A stretch of DNA of 64,000 bases. Origin: Rhopalosiphum padi. Taxonomy: Eukaryota; Arthropoda; Insecta; Hemiptera; Aphididae. Both the position numbers and the translations under genes were made by a program. A model generated the notes under the pieces. The model was not told where the DNA came from. It was given only the letters and a program-made list of their open reading frames with translations, and ran no database searches. Shown here in pieces: positions 36,301-49,085 of the stretch (position 1 is the first letter of the stretch; each line of letters begins with the position of its first letter). Where the stretch lies: positions 67,868,152 to 67,932,151 of the forward strand of contig NC_083597.1 in assembly GCF_020882245.1 (NCBI RefSeq). Reading direction: 5' to 3'.

Positions 36301-39300
36301 ACTTCCTGCAGATAAAGATCTAAGTGGTGAGTTTTACAATTATTATAGTGAATTATAGAGTAATAAGGTTTATAATGTGTTAAAAATCACACTTTTTAGC
36401 ATTTTAAATTTGGCCTATAATACCAATTTATTTTAATATGGTTGAAGGTGGCAAAGTGGGGAACCTAAGAGAAACTTGTTTCTATCCTAAGTCATTGTTT
36501 AACGTGCTACACAAATGCCGAAGTCTTTAATTTTCATTAATTATTAACCAATCAAATCAATAAAAATAAAAAGTATTGAATATGACTGTGCTATTTTTCA
36601 TTATCTATAGTTCTTATGGCATATTTTAATCAATTTTATTAAAAGACTATAATAATAAAATATTGACAAAATAACACGGAGCTATCTTAAGAATTCTATT
36701 GCATTCATCAAGCCAATACTTATAGTCGCTACAACAATAATTTAATAGTAGGTAAAAATCGAAAAAACAACAAAAATATCACATTAAATTTTATAGCTTG
36801 ACTTATGTGTCTAATAAATATTTTATCAATTATGATTGATTTTGTGTAGTTAAAAATATTATATATTAATTGGAATAATATAAATATAATATGTGTGGAT
36901 ATTACAAATGTTATTTATATAATTACATAACAATCACAATTATAAAATATTATATTTTGTAGAAAATATAAAACAATTCGTAAAAGAACACATACAGTAT
37001 GTATTATATGGTAAGTAGATACTTCTTTAATGTTAATGTTTTTATTATTATAAGATATTTACATAATTGGTTCATGAAATTAACTCAAGTATTTGAATTA
37101 AATTGTTTGAGTATAATGTTAAATGAAAATGATAACCCGATTAAATATTATATTTTTGTACTTAATTTTTAATTTGTTTATATAATTGATAATTTTACAA
37201 TTGGGAAGTTTCTTTCATCAAAATATATTCGATTTTCTTTTAACTTTTAGCCTTTTTTCTTATTATGTCAACTGATACAGATTATATAATATTGTTTTTA
37301 AATATAAAAAAAAATATCTGTTTAGAAGACAATCTACAGAATCCAAAACAATTTTGTAAAACACGTCGTAAGTAATAATATAAACGATTAACTACCTTAG
37401 GTAAGTATATCAATACCAACTTCAGAATAATTTTTTATTTTCTATGATTTATAAGATATATTATATAAATAGCTTAAAATTTAAAAAAGGTGATTTAAAT
37501 TTTGATATTATAATATATTAATATTTCTGTATAAAATTATTTTGAGTAATCTCAAATTATTTTGTCGAGCTCTTTGAATCACATCAACTTTTTAAAATTA
37601 ATTTTAATTAAATGTTTTATAACATGAATATATTTTTATTAGAATAGATATAATAATAACTCACAGTAGAATATATTTTTTTTAATTATATAAGATTCCT
37701 AAAAGTTGCATGTGAAAAAAATGAAAACCTTTTATTTTTTAATAAAATATATTAATGAGAATTATATTGTAATTTAAGGGAAAACAGGTAAGCCCAATAT
37801 AATTTTACAAATATTACAATATAAAGTATAATTTAAATGTTGAGCTACCTACTTTTGTCGAAAGAAGTTTTGTTAAATCATACGCTTTGTAAATAATTGA
37901 TTAATATGCAATTAAACGATTAAGTTGTTCAATATAATACAATATAAATAATTTGCAATTAATTGTAAACTATAACAATATGAAGACCATGAGCCGATAT
38001 TTATGTACGACGGAACAATAATGTATATTTTATCATGAACATCGCATAATATGTTTATAACATCAAAATCTGAGATTATCTGAAACTGTTGTTAGTCAAT
38101 GTAAGAAGAAACTACTGAGAATAATATTTACACTTTTTTGTTTGAATCTGCGCAAAATCATGATTCGATTATTAAAGGTTTAAATATATATGCTTTTTAT
38201 TCCAAGAGCTAATAGGAATGGCTGAGGTTAAAAACGACCCATGTTGTCTTTTAAGAGGCACCAATCGCCTAAGGCTACAATATCGTAGTGTGTTTAAAAT
38301 TGTATTTTGAATAATATTTAAAATAAAATTGAACTGTTGAAGAACCTGTCAAAGAAGAATAGTTTGGAAACTGATTATATTGACTATAGTGTCATTTTTT
38401 CTACCCCTGGGTGTGGTGGTTAGAATTCATCCTCGGTAGTCCATGCCTGTCGTAAGAACCGACTAAAATGGACCTATGAGTGGGCAGCAGCGCTTCTATG
38501 GAAGGCAAGGGGAAACTACCACATTAATATCCCTAGTTAGGCAACTACTATTTTGTCGTCTTAAATGGATTCTCGCAGTGTAAAAAAAAAATTGTCCGGA
38601 CGTAAAATCGCTCCCCATTCGGATGTGATAAGAATAAAACGCAGAAAATAGGAACGTGGAATGTACGAACAATGTTGAAAACAGAAAAGCTGGAAAATAT
38701 AATATTAGAAATGAAAAGACTAGATATAGACATATTAGGTTTATGCGAAATACGTTGGCCAGATAATGGTGATTTTTGGTCTGGCGATATCAGAGTAATT
38801 CATACAAATAGTACAAAAGGACAAGCCGGTGTTGGAATTATTCTCAATAAAAATTGGGGTACGAGAGTTACGAATGAGGTAACCTATAGTAGCAGACTAT
38901 GTTTGGTCAAAATGGAATCAACAGCAAACAACCTTGCAATTATACAAGTTTATATGCCAACATCGAAAGCAAATGATAAAGAAGTGGAAGAAGTGTATAC
39001 AGGCATTGAAGAGCTAATGAAATATACTAAACCACACGATAATGTAATCATCATGGTAGATGTTAATGCTATAGTTGGCGAAGGCAGGGAAGGCAGAGAA
39101 GTCGGAAACTTCGGTTTAGGTAAGAGAAATGCAAGAGGAGAAAGAATTGTGGAGTTCTGTAGACAAAATGGGATAATTATATCGAACAGGCGATATTGCC
39201 CGCTACCAAATAGATTACATACTGGTGAAAAATCGATTTAAGAATCAAGTTAAGTTCTGTAAAACATACCCGAGCGCTGATTGTGACAGTGATCATAATC

Positions 39301-42300
39301 TAGTAATAGCGAAATGCGAACTTAGATACAAAAAAACCAGAAAGACCAAAAGTGCAACAAGACAAATATATTGTCAGATTACTTAAGAGAGTGGAGGTTA
39401 TGGAACAATATGGACGCTACATGGACATCGAATACCAAAAAGGAAATCTAGATGATTTTTCGAATGAAAAGTGGGAGAACATAAAATCAGCTATCAAAAA
39501 AGCGGCGATACTGTGTTGACAAAGAAAGGAAAGAAAGAACCAAGAAGAGCATGGATTGACAAGGAAATAGTTAAACTTATTGATGAAAGACGAAAATATA
39601 AAAACAATAACACGAGAGAAGGACAACAAATGTATCGACAATTAAGGAATCAGGTTAATCGAGAAGCCAGAAGAGCCAAAGCAGAATGGCTAGAGCAACA
39701 ATGTAGCGAAATCGACGAACTATTCAAAGTTAACAAAATAGATTATGCGTATCAAAAGATCCAACAATTTGTGGGAAAGAGAAAACGAAATTGCACTAAT
39801 ATCAGAGATAAAAATGGTCAATTATTAGTTGATGACGAGAACATAATAAAATGATGGAAAGAGTATATTGAAGAGCTTTATGAGGGAGAAAAACTGGAGA
39901 AAATTACAACACATGGAGAAGAAACGAAGCTACCCATTTTAAGATCAGAATCTGAGCTAGCGCTCTATGACTTGAAACAAAATAAAGCTCCTGGGACTGA
40001 TAACATAACAGCAGAATTATTGCAATGTGCTAGTACGAAGATAAAGGACGCTTTATACAAATTAACTCAGGATATATATGAGAAAGGAGATGTGCCAGAT
40101 GATTACTGTAAAAGCATAATTGTAACTATACCAAAGAAAAGTGGAGCGAATTCCTGTGAACAGTTTAGAACACTGAGCTTATTGACACACGTCTCAAAAA
40201 TCCTAACAAAAATAATAAATCGAAGAATAGAAGGAAAAGTGGAGCATTACTTAAAAAATGACCAATACGGATTCAGAAGACAAAAAGGCACACGAGAAGA
40301 AAATTTAGGACTGCGAGTGCTAATTGAAAAACAGATCGATAGAAACAAAGTTATATATTTGGCCTTCATAGACCTAGAAAAGGCCTTCGATAAAGTAAAT
40401 TGGAACAAAATGTTGCTAATTCTACGAGAAATAGGTGTTGAGAAACAAGACCTAAGAATCATCCACAGTCTGTACAAGAATCAGACAGCTTGCATTAAAA
40501 AAGGAGAATTCACAACCAACGCTCAAAAAAAAAAAAGGAGTCCGACAAGGGTGTACGTTATTACCACCACTTTTTAACTGCTACATCGAAAAAGTTATAA
40601 ATATAGTGAAAGCAAAGCTAACAAGACTAAATAGTGGAATTAAAATTGGTGGAGAAATCGTTTCAATGATACGATTTGCCGATGACATTGTGGTAATAGC
40701 GTGCAGTTGAAGAAATGGATGAAATACTCAGAACATCAGAAATGAAAATAAATAATACAAAAACGAAGATCCTAGTCTGCGACAGAGACCCGAAAGTAAA
40801 AGCTGATATATACATAGGTTGTCAAAAACTAGAACAAATAGAACAAATAGTATACATAGGGAGTGAAATCACATCTGATGGTAAGAGTTTCCATGAGATA
40901 AAACAACGCATAGCATTAGCAAAAATTGCCTTTAGTAAAAAACATAAGTTGCTCACTTCAAACAAGATCCATCTCGATGTCAAGAAGAGACTTACGTATG
41001 GAGTGTTCCAACATATGGATGTGAAACTTGGATAATAAATGATACCGAAAAGAAAAAACTAGAAGCCTTTGAGATGTGGTGTTGGAGACGTATGGAAAAG
41101 ATAAGCTGGATAGAACGGAAAACGAATGAAGAAGTACTTAAAACAGTGGAAGAAAAACATACACTCATAGATACATTTAGAGAAAGACGCTGGAAAATGG
41201 TTGGACATGTCCTGAGACACCCAGAAGAATTGCATAATATAATATTAGAGGGTATGATAGAAGGAAAGAAAACTGCAGGGCGTCCCCGGAACTTTTATAT
41301 AGGACAAATTAAGTGTGATGCAAAAGTCAAAACCTTTAAAGAACTTAAAGAAAAGGAGAGTAATCGATTAGAATGAAGAACTTGATATTAATTTTATATA
41401 GTAAAATAATAAAAATTATCTTATAATTCTTATTAAATATATGAGGTATTACGAATACGCAAGAGTTGTGTATAAAAAATTCCTTCTTAATATTTTATAT
41501 AAAAAAATAACTATTTGCTAAATACAGTATTACTAAGCATTGTAAATATTTTTTATTGGGAATGTGTAGCGTGTATTAAAATAATATTGTAATAATATAT
41601 TTTTAAATTTAAAAAGTAGACTTTATTATTAAGAATATTTATTAATCTATTTTATAACAAATAAATAATCAAAAATTTACATTTATTTAATATCAAATTA
41701 TATTTATACGTTAAAATATACAGATTATTACCGTGCTTGGTTACCAGGTATTATTATAATTTTTACTACATTTATTTTAGAAATATAAAGATTTAAATAA
41801 TTATTTAATCATAGGCGCAACTCGGGGAGGGGGCCTTAGCCCCTCTGATAAAAAATATTGAATCTTAGGATTTTGTAATTTTTGTGATAAAATATTTATT
41901 AAATTTAATCATCTATTTCTATATATATAATCTCATTATTTAAACGAAATAATTATCAAGTTTGAAAATTATTTGTTATTCAGTGTAACTATAGAAAATG
42001 TATAACAGTGGTTTTTCCATATGACTTTGTATTTTCGTCTACAGCTCTTTAAGCTAACATTTGAGTGTCATGAATCATGATATTGTTGTACACGTCTTGT
42101 ACAGTTTTACAACACGTCAACACAGTGACCAACTCCTGTTTAGTAGCCTGTTGCCCGTATTATATATTTATATTGCTTTTATCAGGAATCAATCGTATTA
42201 TTATGATTATTATATATTCATTGACAATCTCGTTTGACGTGAATCTTTTATTAAAATGTGAAATACGAGGTGTGTTCAATAAATACCCAGACTAAAATTA

Positions 42301-45300
42301 TTGTAGAAAAACATTTAATGTTATCGGAAATGTTATTGCACCAAAATAAACTAGAGATAATGACCATTATTTCAGTATATAATAATTATCATTATCTCAA
42401 ATCAGTCATCGACAATACGCGTTCGAAGTTGGTCGTTTTGTATAAAATCGCGATTTCACAATGGATAATATTTCGAAGCAACGCGCGTGTATTAAATTTT
42501 GTTTCAAAATTGGTAAAAATGCTACGGAATGTTTTGAATTAATAAAATTGGCTTTTGGAGATATTGCACTAAGCCATTGTGTAACTTTTGACTGGTTCAA
42601 ACGTTTTAAAGAAGGTCGCATATCCATTGAAGATGACCATCGTCCTGGGCGTCCATCAACATCAAAAACAAATGATATCATTTCTCTAGTTCAAGACAAA
42701 ATTAGATCCGACCGAAGATTAACTGTCAGAGAAGTAGCTAATGAAGTTGGCATATCAATTGGTACTTGTCATTCGATTTTATCAGATGAATTGGGTATGA
42801 AAAGAGTGTCCGCAAAATTAGTGCCAAAATTGTTAACCGAGGAGCAAATGGAACATCGCATTGAAGTGTGTTTGGATCTAAAAAATCGGGTTTCTAATGA
42901 CCCAAGTTTTATCAAATCAATAATTACGGTCGATGAAACATGGGTGTATGGATATGATCCCGAAACCAAGGTCCAATCATCGCAATGGAAGACCGCAAAT
43001 TCACCTCGTCCAAAAAAATGTCGTCAGGTCCGGTCAAACATCAAAGCAATGCTCATAGTTTTATTTGATTTTTTTGGTTTAGTTCATTATGAGTTTGCAC
43101 CTACAGGTCAGACAATAAATCAAGTGTTCTATAAACAAGTATTGGAAAGATTAAGAGAGAAAGTGCGCCGTAAAAGACCAGAAGCGTGGAAATCAAAGTC
43201 GTGGTTTTTGCACCACGACAATGCACCGGCGCATTCTGCACTTTCCGTACGTGAATTTTTGACATCTAAAAATATACCAGTGGTACCTCATCCACCATAT
43301 TCACCCGACTTAGCTCCCTGTGATTTTTTTTTGTTTCCGAGACTGAAAAGTACCCTCAAAGGCCACAGATTTGAAGACGTTAACGAAACTATTCATAACG
43401 CGACACAAGAGCTAAAGGCTATTCCTATAGATGAAATTCAAAGGTGTTTCAAAAAGTGGCAAGACCGTTGGGAGCATTGTATTGATGCTAAAGGACACTA
43501 TTTTGAAGGTGATCCATTTAAATAATTTGTAAGTTTGAAATATAATTTTTAATAATTTTAGTCTGGGTATTTATTGAAAACACCTCGTATTATTATTTTA
43601 ACGCGTATTATAAATAAATTATTTTTTTTTTGTTTTTATTCAATTTATTTAATATGGAATATTTTTAACATTTTCAAATTCAATAAGTCTAAATCTAACA
43701 CTCCAATACAAACATAAAAGAAGAGAAACTCAAAATCTTCATGATTATGTGATGTTTGCAACTACTGGAGCAGTAAATGAAGTAGTAGATTCAAACACTA
43801 TGGTTGAAATATACTGGCGGAGAGTAGCCTACATGCCTGTAATTTATTCTGTTGTAAGAAACCTTAGGTATAGATTCTCCAAAGAGAGTTTACTCATAGC
43901 ATGATCTGTTGAATGTTTATTAAAATGGATTTTGTAGAAAGTTCATATTTTATAAATCATTATAAGGTTAATATTACGTTTTTCAATAAATGGAGTGTAA
44001 TTTTAATTGTTTTATGATGTTTTAATGATAGATATTCATGCTTTAAAAGTAGGAATGACTGTAGCAACTGCATGATTACCATAAAACCTGATTTTGATAT
44101 TAAAGATATTACCAAAGTGATCGAAAAACATGTTTACCCCAATCTTTATAAGTTTTTACAAGTAGAAAAAAGTATTCCCATAAGCTCAGCTTATGCGAAA
44201 GATCGTTTTCTTTTATGAGGCGTATCAAAAATTGGTTACGAACTAGTATGCTACAAGACCGTTTCAAAAATATGGCATTTCTGAATATTGAGAGAGATGT
44301 TGTTGATTCAATGATTCGTTAAATAATGAAGACGTTTAAGAAGTGTACTGTACTAAAGACAGAAAAATTGTATCAATATAAAATTAAAATTATAGAGTTG
44401 AATTCGTATAAATGAATTATTAATGCAAATTATGGTGGATACGGGGATGTGAGGGGGTAGCCCCTCCGAGTCTGTGTTGTCTTGGTACTTTTAGTTCCCT
44501 TTAAATATAAGCTTTAGTTGCGCCTATGAGTTTATAACCATTTTGTTGACACTAAAAACAAATATTATAACAAATTTATTAACATCTAATAACTTATAAT
44601 TTATAATTATATAATATTTGATTACATTTCTCTAGTATTTATAATTCGTGGTAAGACAACAAATTAGAATATTATTATTTTGTACACTTTGTGGTGGTTT
44701 TATGGAGTATATCAAAACATATTAGATTCATGTATAGAAAGTGGTCTGTAAAAGATATTGAAGGAAAAAATCATAAACTTACTATAGTCAAAATTTACAA
44801 AACTGAGTTAAATCGAATCTTATAAATAGAACATCAAAAAATTGATTAAAGTCGTCAGAATAGGTTAAGACGTAGGAACTATTTCCTAGCCAAATCTTAA
44901 ATAATGACTATTTAATCAAAAACGAACATTTTCTATTAAATAATATAATATTTAAATACACCAATCTTTACACCAATAAATATCATTGTCAATGTTCAAT
45001 GAATACCCCAATCAATAATAATACCAAAACTAACTATTTTCATAAAACATTCTAAAACTTACTAAATTTACTGTTACATCAACACGTACTATTCAAATTA
45101 TTATGTTTATAAATGTATAGATGTTCAAGGTAAGTCTATTACTATTACACAATTATACTATCTGCATACTAAAACTAGATCCCTTTATATTAACTAACAT
45201 TTTTAATTGAAATAATTATTTTTAACAGTTTCTTGTCATTAAAATTTAATATTGTGACAAAATTTGTAAACATTTTATAATTTATAAATTATAATTATTT

Positions 45301-48300
45301 AATATTTGATTACATTTATATAGATGTCATACAGTATCAAAGTAAGACCACAAATTAGATTATTGTTATAAATTATTAGTAATAGACAAGATTACGAATT
45401 TATGAAATACAATGAGTTGTTATGATAAATTTTGTCTTAAGATAATGTGTCGTATTAATGGGAAAAAGCACTGATGATATGAATGAGAAGATTGAAGAAA
45501 GGAGAACTGTATAGGAAAAAAAGGACCTAAAAATGAGTAATAGTAAATTAGAGACAATTGTGTATTATTTTGTGGAATGTAATCGTGAAATTTTCGTAGC
45601 ACGACGTATATACAGATGGATGAATCAAGGACTTAAGATTAAAATAGTACAGAAAAATGGTGATTTGCTATATTTAAGTAGACTAAAGAAGAGAAAGAGG
45701 AGTTTTGTTAGACTTTATAAAATTTTTATATACTCCAAAATTTTGGATTTGATAATTGGAATATCTCGAAATCAAAGTTATTGTTACTCTAATTCTAGTT
45801 TAAATAAGCCTGATTCGAATTTGATCATTAGTTTTGGTACTATAACGTAGTTAATTTGGTTCGGATTACACCTACAATTACTACTGATTTAACAATCATA
45901 GGTATTTTGCTTTGGATCTACACTTTTTTACTTACAATATAACTTTACACGTACACCTGTGTATCTCATCTGAAACAATTACCTGGATCAATCACTAGTT
46001 TAAACTTTTCCGCAATCATATATCACTCATTCTGAATTGCACTTGAATTAAGATATGTATATACACAACTAAATTACACCGAGAGACTTTTCAAAAATCC
46101 ATAAATGGATTTCTTAACCTGGTCTTTGTTAGGGGCAATTAAAAATAAATTAAATACTTTTCTGAAAATATTTGTTTAATTTGCATTTGTCTATTATTTG
46201 TAGAATGTAAAAGTAAGATAACCGTTATTTTATTAAATATTTTTTAATCCTATCAGTAGTGATATAAAACTTATTTTTCAACCATATTATACAGCTTAAG
46301 TCCTAGTTATTGATTTTTAAAATATATTAGTTCAAATTAAAGTAGATTAAATAAACTAATAATTACTTTTGATAAACATATTATTTCTTCTACTCTCCAA
46401 AGGTTAGGTTACACTTCGTAAAGAGTAACCTGCAATTATCTATATGTGCCAAACAAAAGAATCCGTATTTTTGTCGTAATCCTATTTATACATATTTACC
46501 TGTGCATAATTGTATGATAATATTTTATTTTTTTTTTATTTTTTTTTTAATTAAGACCTTCATTTCATTTTTATTATCATTTGCTACAAATTGTAGTAAA
46601 TAATTTTCGTCATTTTCATTGTATATCATTGGTTAATAATGACATTTATAAGGCTAACATTTTTTCAAAACAATAAAAAATATAACATAATAATATGATA
46701 TAATTATATTTGTTACGGGCGAAAGTTTAAATTGCTTTAATTTATCGTTGTTATCATATTTTATCAACTCATTATATTATAATATAGGTACAACAACTCC
46801 TACTTTACGAAGCCATGTTTTTAAAAAAAGCTAGCCTTGCATTAAGCTTCATAAAGTGGGGGTTGTTGTACTTATATAATATAACGGGTTGATAAAATAC
46901 GATAACAAAGATAAATTAAAACAATTTTAACTTTTGCCTGTAACAAAAATAATTATATCATATTAGTATGCTAAATTTGTTATTCTTTAAATTATTATTC
47001 TTTAATCATTATAATAATAGTCAATAGGCATAGTATCAATATTGATTTATTGAAATATTAATTTTTAAACAGTAAGTATATTTGGAATATATAAAAGTAA
47101 GTAAATTATTACTACTGTTATAAATATAACTTTTATACAAATAAAAATAGTTTAATAGCATAATTAAAATTCTTTTAACGTTGATTATCAAATATTAGTA
47201 TCACATGTTAATGAGGAATATTCATCATTAAATAACATACAATATAAATTAAATAAATTAGATATTAAAGAATAATTTGAGAATTATATATTTTTTTATT
47301 AGGCAGAAATCAATATAAAAATGTACTGACATCATATACCATAGGTAAGAACGTTAGAACCAAACATTTTCTGAATTTTTATTGTTAAATAAAAATTAAG
47401 TGTTATATACACTTCCACGATAAATACACATGTGAATCTCTTCATTTCGACGTAGTGGAACTGTGGCTTTTAAATCGTTTGTAGAGAATTTTACATTACA
47501 TGTGTCTACAAATTACTGTATGGTTTAGTAGACTATCTACGAAATAATACGAAATAGTCATATACAACAGGTAATTAAATTAAAATGTTCTTATTACATT
47601 TTATAGAATTGAAAGGCGACGTGGGAAAAGGTAAACATAAAGATAAAATGAAAATGAAAATGTTTTTCTTGAAATTATATAATATTTATAATAAATTGAT
47701 GAATAGTGCTAAATTTAACAGAACCTAATGTAATTAAACATTAAGCTTATGGCTAGAATAATGCTTTATTAACTTTTTTTTCATCGTTATAGAAATCATA
47801 AAAAAATGGCCAAGTAATTTATTTTTATACATCTGTTCTAGAATTTAAAGTTTAAAATAAAAATTTAAATAATATTTCATATGATGTATAATAAAAAAAA
47901 ATATCAACTACTACTTCGTATAAAGAAGTATCACCGGCGTTTACAGATTTAACAAATGTCTTTAAATTCATAAAAAAAAAAAAAATAATACCTAAAAAAT
48001 CATGTTGTGGTAAGTTGTTTCTGTACTGTGGTTCTTAAAAATTGAAAATCTCCATTACATTTTTTATGGCCAATTTCATTAGTGTGTTCTTTGCGGCGAT
48101 TTTATGGTAGGGTCGTATTCGAGGTGCTAAGAGAGTGTATACGGTATCACCATGGCGCTATTTCAAACATTTCAATGACTTAAGAACACCAACACTCACC
48201 TAATTCACTAAATTATATCACAACTCTTTTCATTAAAAATTAATCGATATCATAATCAAATCGTTAATAAACCGGACATTCTTCTCGCACATTCTCCGAA

Positions 48301-48969
48301 ATTCCCCTGAGACGTTTAAAACTAAATTCTTAATTTAAATATTATTCAACTAAAATAGTTATTCACTATTTCTCAATTGAATTTTCATCTTCTCCCAACC
48401 AAACAAAAAATCAATGAAATTATTAACCTACATAAATTATTTTTAAATTATTATAGCTGTGTAAATTTAACATTTACTTTACATTATACTAAAAATGTTG
48501 AGTAAAAAATCAAGATGATCCACCTAGTTATTTATTGTAATTTGATGGTAGTTCACATTCCCTAATATTAATCTTCCTATTAACAAAATATTTTAAATTG
48601 TTTTAGATTCTGTACAAGCTTACCATACAACTCTAATACAACGATTTAATGATATCGAAGTATGTACGTATATTTGTGCGAAATAATAATTAATTATATT
48701 TTTAGTTAAATAATAAAATAATAATACAATATAATTCAAAATTGTCTTTAACTAAGCAGCCGGTTTATAGTAATTATAGTAAAATTGTAACAAAATTAAC
48801 TCGAAATATATAGGATAATAAACAGTGTTTTTATAAATAATTTGAGAATTTTAAATAGCTAAAATTAAAATTAAAACAAAAAAATGTTTGATCAAAATTA
48901 TTATTGTTTCTAGATTATAAAAAGGAATTCTGGACTACAAGAAAATGGTGTATGATTAAATTTAGGTAA
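33308..48969 (+). CDS. microexon secreted-protein gene, copy 3 (altered C-terminus)
   Basis: Exon 1 (33308-33386) encodes the same signal peptide as gene 2. Further exons: 35272-35298 (ELKSVEFS), 35563-35604 (SNGFLNLCIIRSF), 36264-36326, 36963-37010 (NIKQFVKEHIQYVLY), 37329-37367, 47303-47344 (RNQYKNVLTSYTI), 47607-47630 (LKGDVGK), 47793-47813 (IIKKWP) and 48607-48663 (SVQAYHTTLIQRFNDIEV). Tentative ones: 34223-34249, 37779-37787, 44636-44650, 45121-45129, 45324-45341 and 46204-46212. All are phase 1 at both ends. In the terminal exon (from 48914) a 4-base GGTA insertion gives an early stop at 48967-48969, so the last 13-14 residues seen in genes 1 and 2 are missing; full length would be about 165-194 residues. 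Its introns host a LINE, a mariner and a hAT. Probably still expressed as a secreted protein, but this is inferred. Confidence 0.7.
35025..35230 (-). mobile_element. tRNA-derived SINE-like insertion
   Basis: About 200 bases are inserted into a position that is continuous in block A (near 11365). Read on the minus strand, TGGCGTAGTACGG (35193-35205) resembles a polymerase III A box and GGCTCAATTCGCC (35134-35146) a B box, spaced as in tRNA-derived SINEs, followed by an A-run. The 13-mer GATGTGAAACATC occurs in inverted orientation at 35058-35070 and 35209-35221, so a MITE or a nested insertion is also possible. The content is GC-rich against AT-rich flanks. Confidence 0.5.
38651..39330 (+). 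pseudogene. LINE APE endonuclease domain, frameshifted
   Basis: GTWNVRTM near 38651 and LGLCEIRW near 38740 carry the catalytic Asn and Glu. MVDVNAIVG near 39055 stands where GDFNA is usual, and CDSDHNLVIAKC near 39277-39312 holds the terminal SDH motif. After NRRYC (39180-39200) there is an internal deletion that removes about 25 residues, and the frame shifts into QIDYILVKNRFKNQVKF. Confidence 0.7.
39471..41374 (+). pseudogene. LINE reverse transcriptase and C-terminal region, broken
   Basis: The linker (39471-39854) ends in a stop. The polymerase includes LKQNKAPGTDNITAELLQ (near 39972), FRTLSLL, QYGFRRQKGTREENL, AFIDLEKAFDKVNW (motif A, near 40362), RQGCTLLPPLFNCYI (motif B, frameshifted at an A-run near 40530) and RFADDIVVIA (catalytic motif C, near 40672-40700). 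The C-terminal part (40715-41376) has MWCWRRMEKISW, WKMVGHVLR and KKTAGRPR, common in such LINEs. At least four frame breaks make it inactive. Confidence 0.75.
42266..43587 (+). mobile_element. full-length mariner transposon
   Basis: A 1322-bp element bounded by TA (42264-42265 and 43588-43589). Ends are inverted repeats CGAGGTGTGTTCAATAAATA and, in complement, CGAGGTGTTTTCAATAAATA, continuing into CCCAGACTAAAATTATT. Size, TA target and repeats fit the mariner family. The empty site is seen in A (15546) and A' (57735). Confidence 0.92.
42461..43525 (+). CDS. mariner transposase (DD34D), apparently intact
   Basis: 354 codons with no breaks, the usual mariner length. Residues 1-110 hold the two helix-turn-helix DNA-binding regions (CHCVTFDWFKRFKEGRISIE-like start, then VREVANEVGISIGTCHSIL). 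A linker SAKLVPKLLTEEQMEHR follows. The catalytic domain has TVDETWVYGYDP (first Asp), WFLHHDNAPAHS (second Asp) and HPPYSPDLAPCDFFLF (third Asp), with 34 residues between the second and third, the DD34D mariner signature. It ends in KGHYFEGDPFK, a typical mariner tail. It would cut and paste its own element at TA sites in the nucleus. The promoter and terminal repeats are in place, so it could be active; nothing in the sequence proves it. Confidence 0.93.
   Translation: MDNISKQRACIKFCFKIGKNATECFELIKLAFGDIALSHCVTFDWFKRFKEGRISIEDDHRPGRPSTSKTNDIISLVQDKIRSDRRLTVREVANEVGISIGTCHSILSDELGMKRVSAKLVPKLLTEEQMEHRIEVCLDLKNRVSNDPSFIKSIITVDETWVYGYDPETKVQSSQWKTANSPRPKKCRQVRSNIKAMLIVLFDFFGLVHYEFAPTGQTINQVFYKQVLERLREKVRRKRPEAWKSKSWFLHHDNAPAHSALSVREFLTSKNIPVVPHPPYSPDLAPCDFFLFPRLKSTLKGHRFEDVNETIHNATQELKAIPIDEIQRCFKKWQDRWEHCIDAKGHYFEGDPFK
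45533..45850 (+). pseudogene. unidentified frame, extended copy of 1239-1379
   Basis: 105 codons open from MSNSKLETIVYYFVECNREI to SNLIISFGTIT. In A and B' the same frame stops after about 46 codons; here a small change around 45670 removes that stop and joins the downstream frame. The second half is low-complexity and Ser/Arg/Ile-rich. It is probably chance extension of a transposon relic in an intron of gene 3. Confidence 0.2.
46691..46965. repeat. foldback element, A' copy
   Basis: Same inverted arms as 2380-2655, with a few substitutions that slightly reduce pairing. It lies at the same place in the intron of gene 3. Confidence 0.65.
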
Positions 48970-49079
48970 TATTACCGATAAGGATTTAAGCAGCATGAAG
49001 ATAATAGAATAAATATTAGTTTTATTGTAATGTTATTTATAATTTTTGTTATATTTTAAATACATATCTATATAATATA

Positions 49080-49085
49080 AATAAA
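49080..49085 (+). terminator. polyadenylation signal of gene 3
   Basis: AATAAA at the position conserved after genes 1 and 2, now 110 bases past the premature stop. Confidence 0.4.

Larger units (their letters stand above)
38394..41374 (+). mobile_element. non-LTR retrotransposon (LINE), inactive
   Basis: A 3-kb insert replaces about 150 bases of the intron relative to block A (about 14530-14680). A non-coding leader holds CTACCCCTGGGTGTGGTGG. Coding pieces then follow for an APE-type endonuclease, a reverse transcriptase and a C-terminal region, all in + orientation but in several frames. The endonuclease and C-terminal style resemble RTE-like or related LINEs; I cannot fix the clade. It lies in an intron of gene 3. 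Confidence 0.8.
16251..44270. repeat. segmental duplication block B (paired with 58431-64000)
   Basis: From 16251 to about 22200 this block matches 58431-64000 nearly base for base, and more loosely matches 1-4700. From about 32545 to 44270 it resembles 6500-16250. The middle, 22600-32500, has no counterpart in A except the decayed gene copy. Local changes separating B from B' include loss of about 200 bases at 17360 and about 50 bases at 17635. The outer limits depend on where the window starts. Confidence 0.75.
41810..44528 (+). mobile_element. degenerate hAT transposon in block B, split by a mariner
   Basis: Orthologous to 15107-16505: CATAGGCGCAA at 41810-41820 and the 3' end TTGCGCCTATG at 44518-44528. 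The mariner at 42266-43587 sits inside it. The transposase remnant (about 43690-44322) carries further deletions, for example loss of two codons after GMTVA and a one-base frameshift within the IPISSAICERS segment (near 44190). Confidence 0.65.

Noticed and set aside
42406..42969. Minus-strand frames over the mariner
   Set aside because: They are antisense shadows of the transposase.
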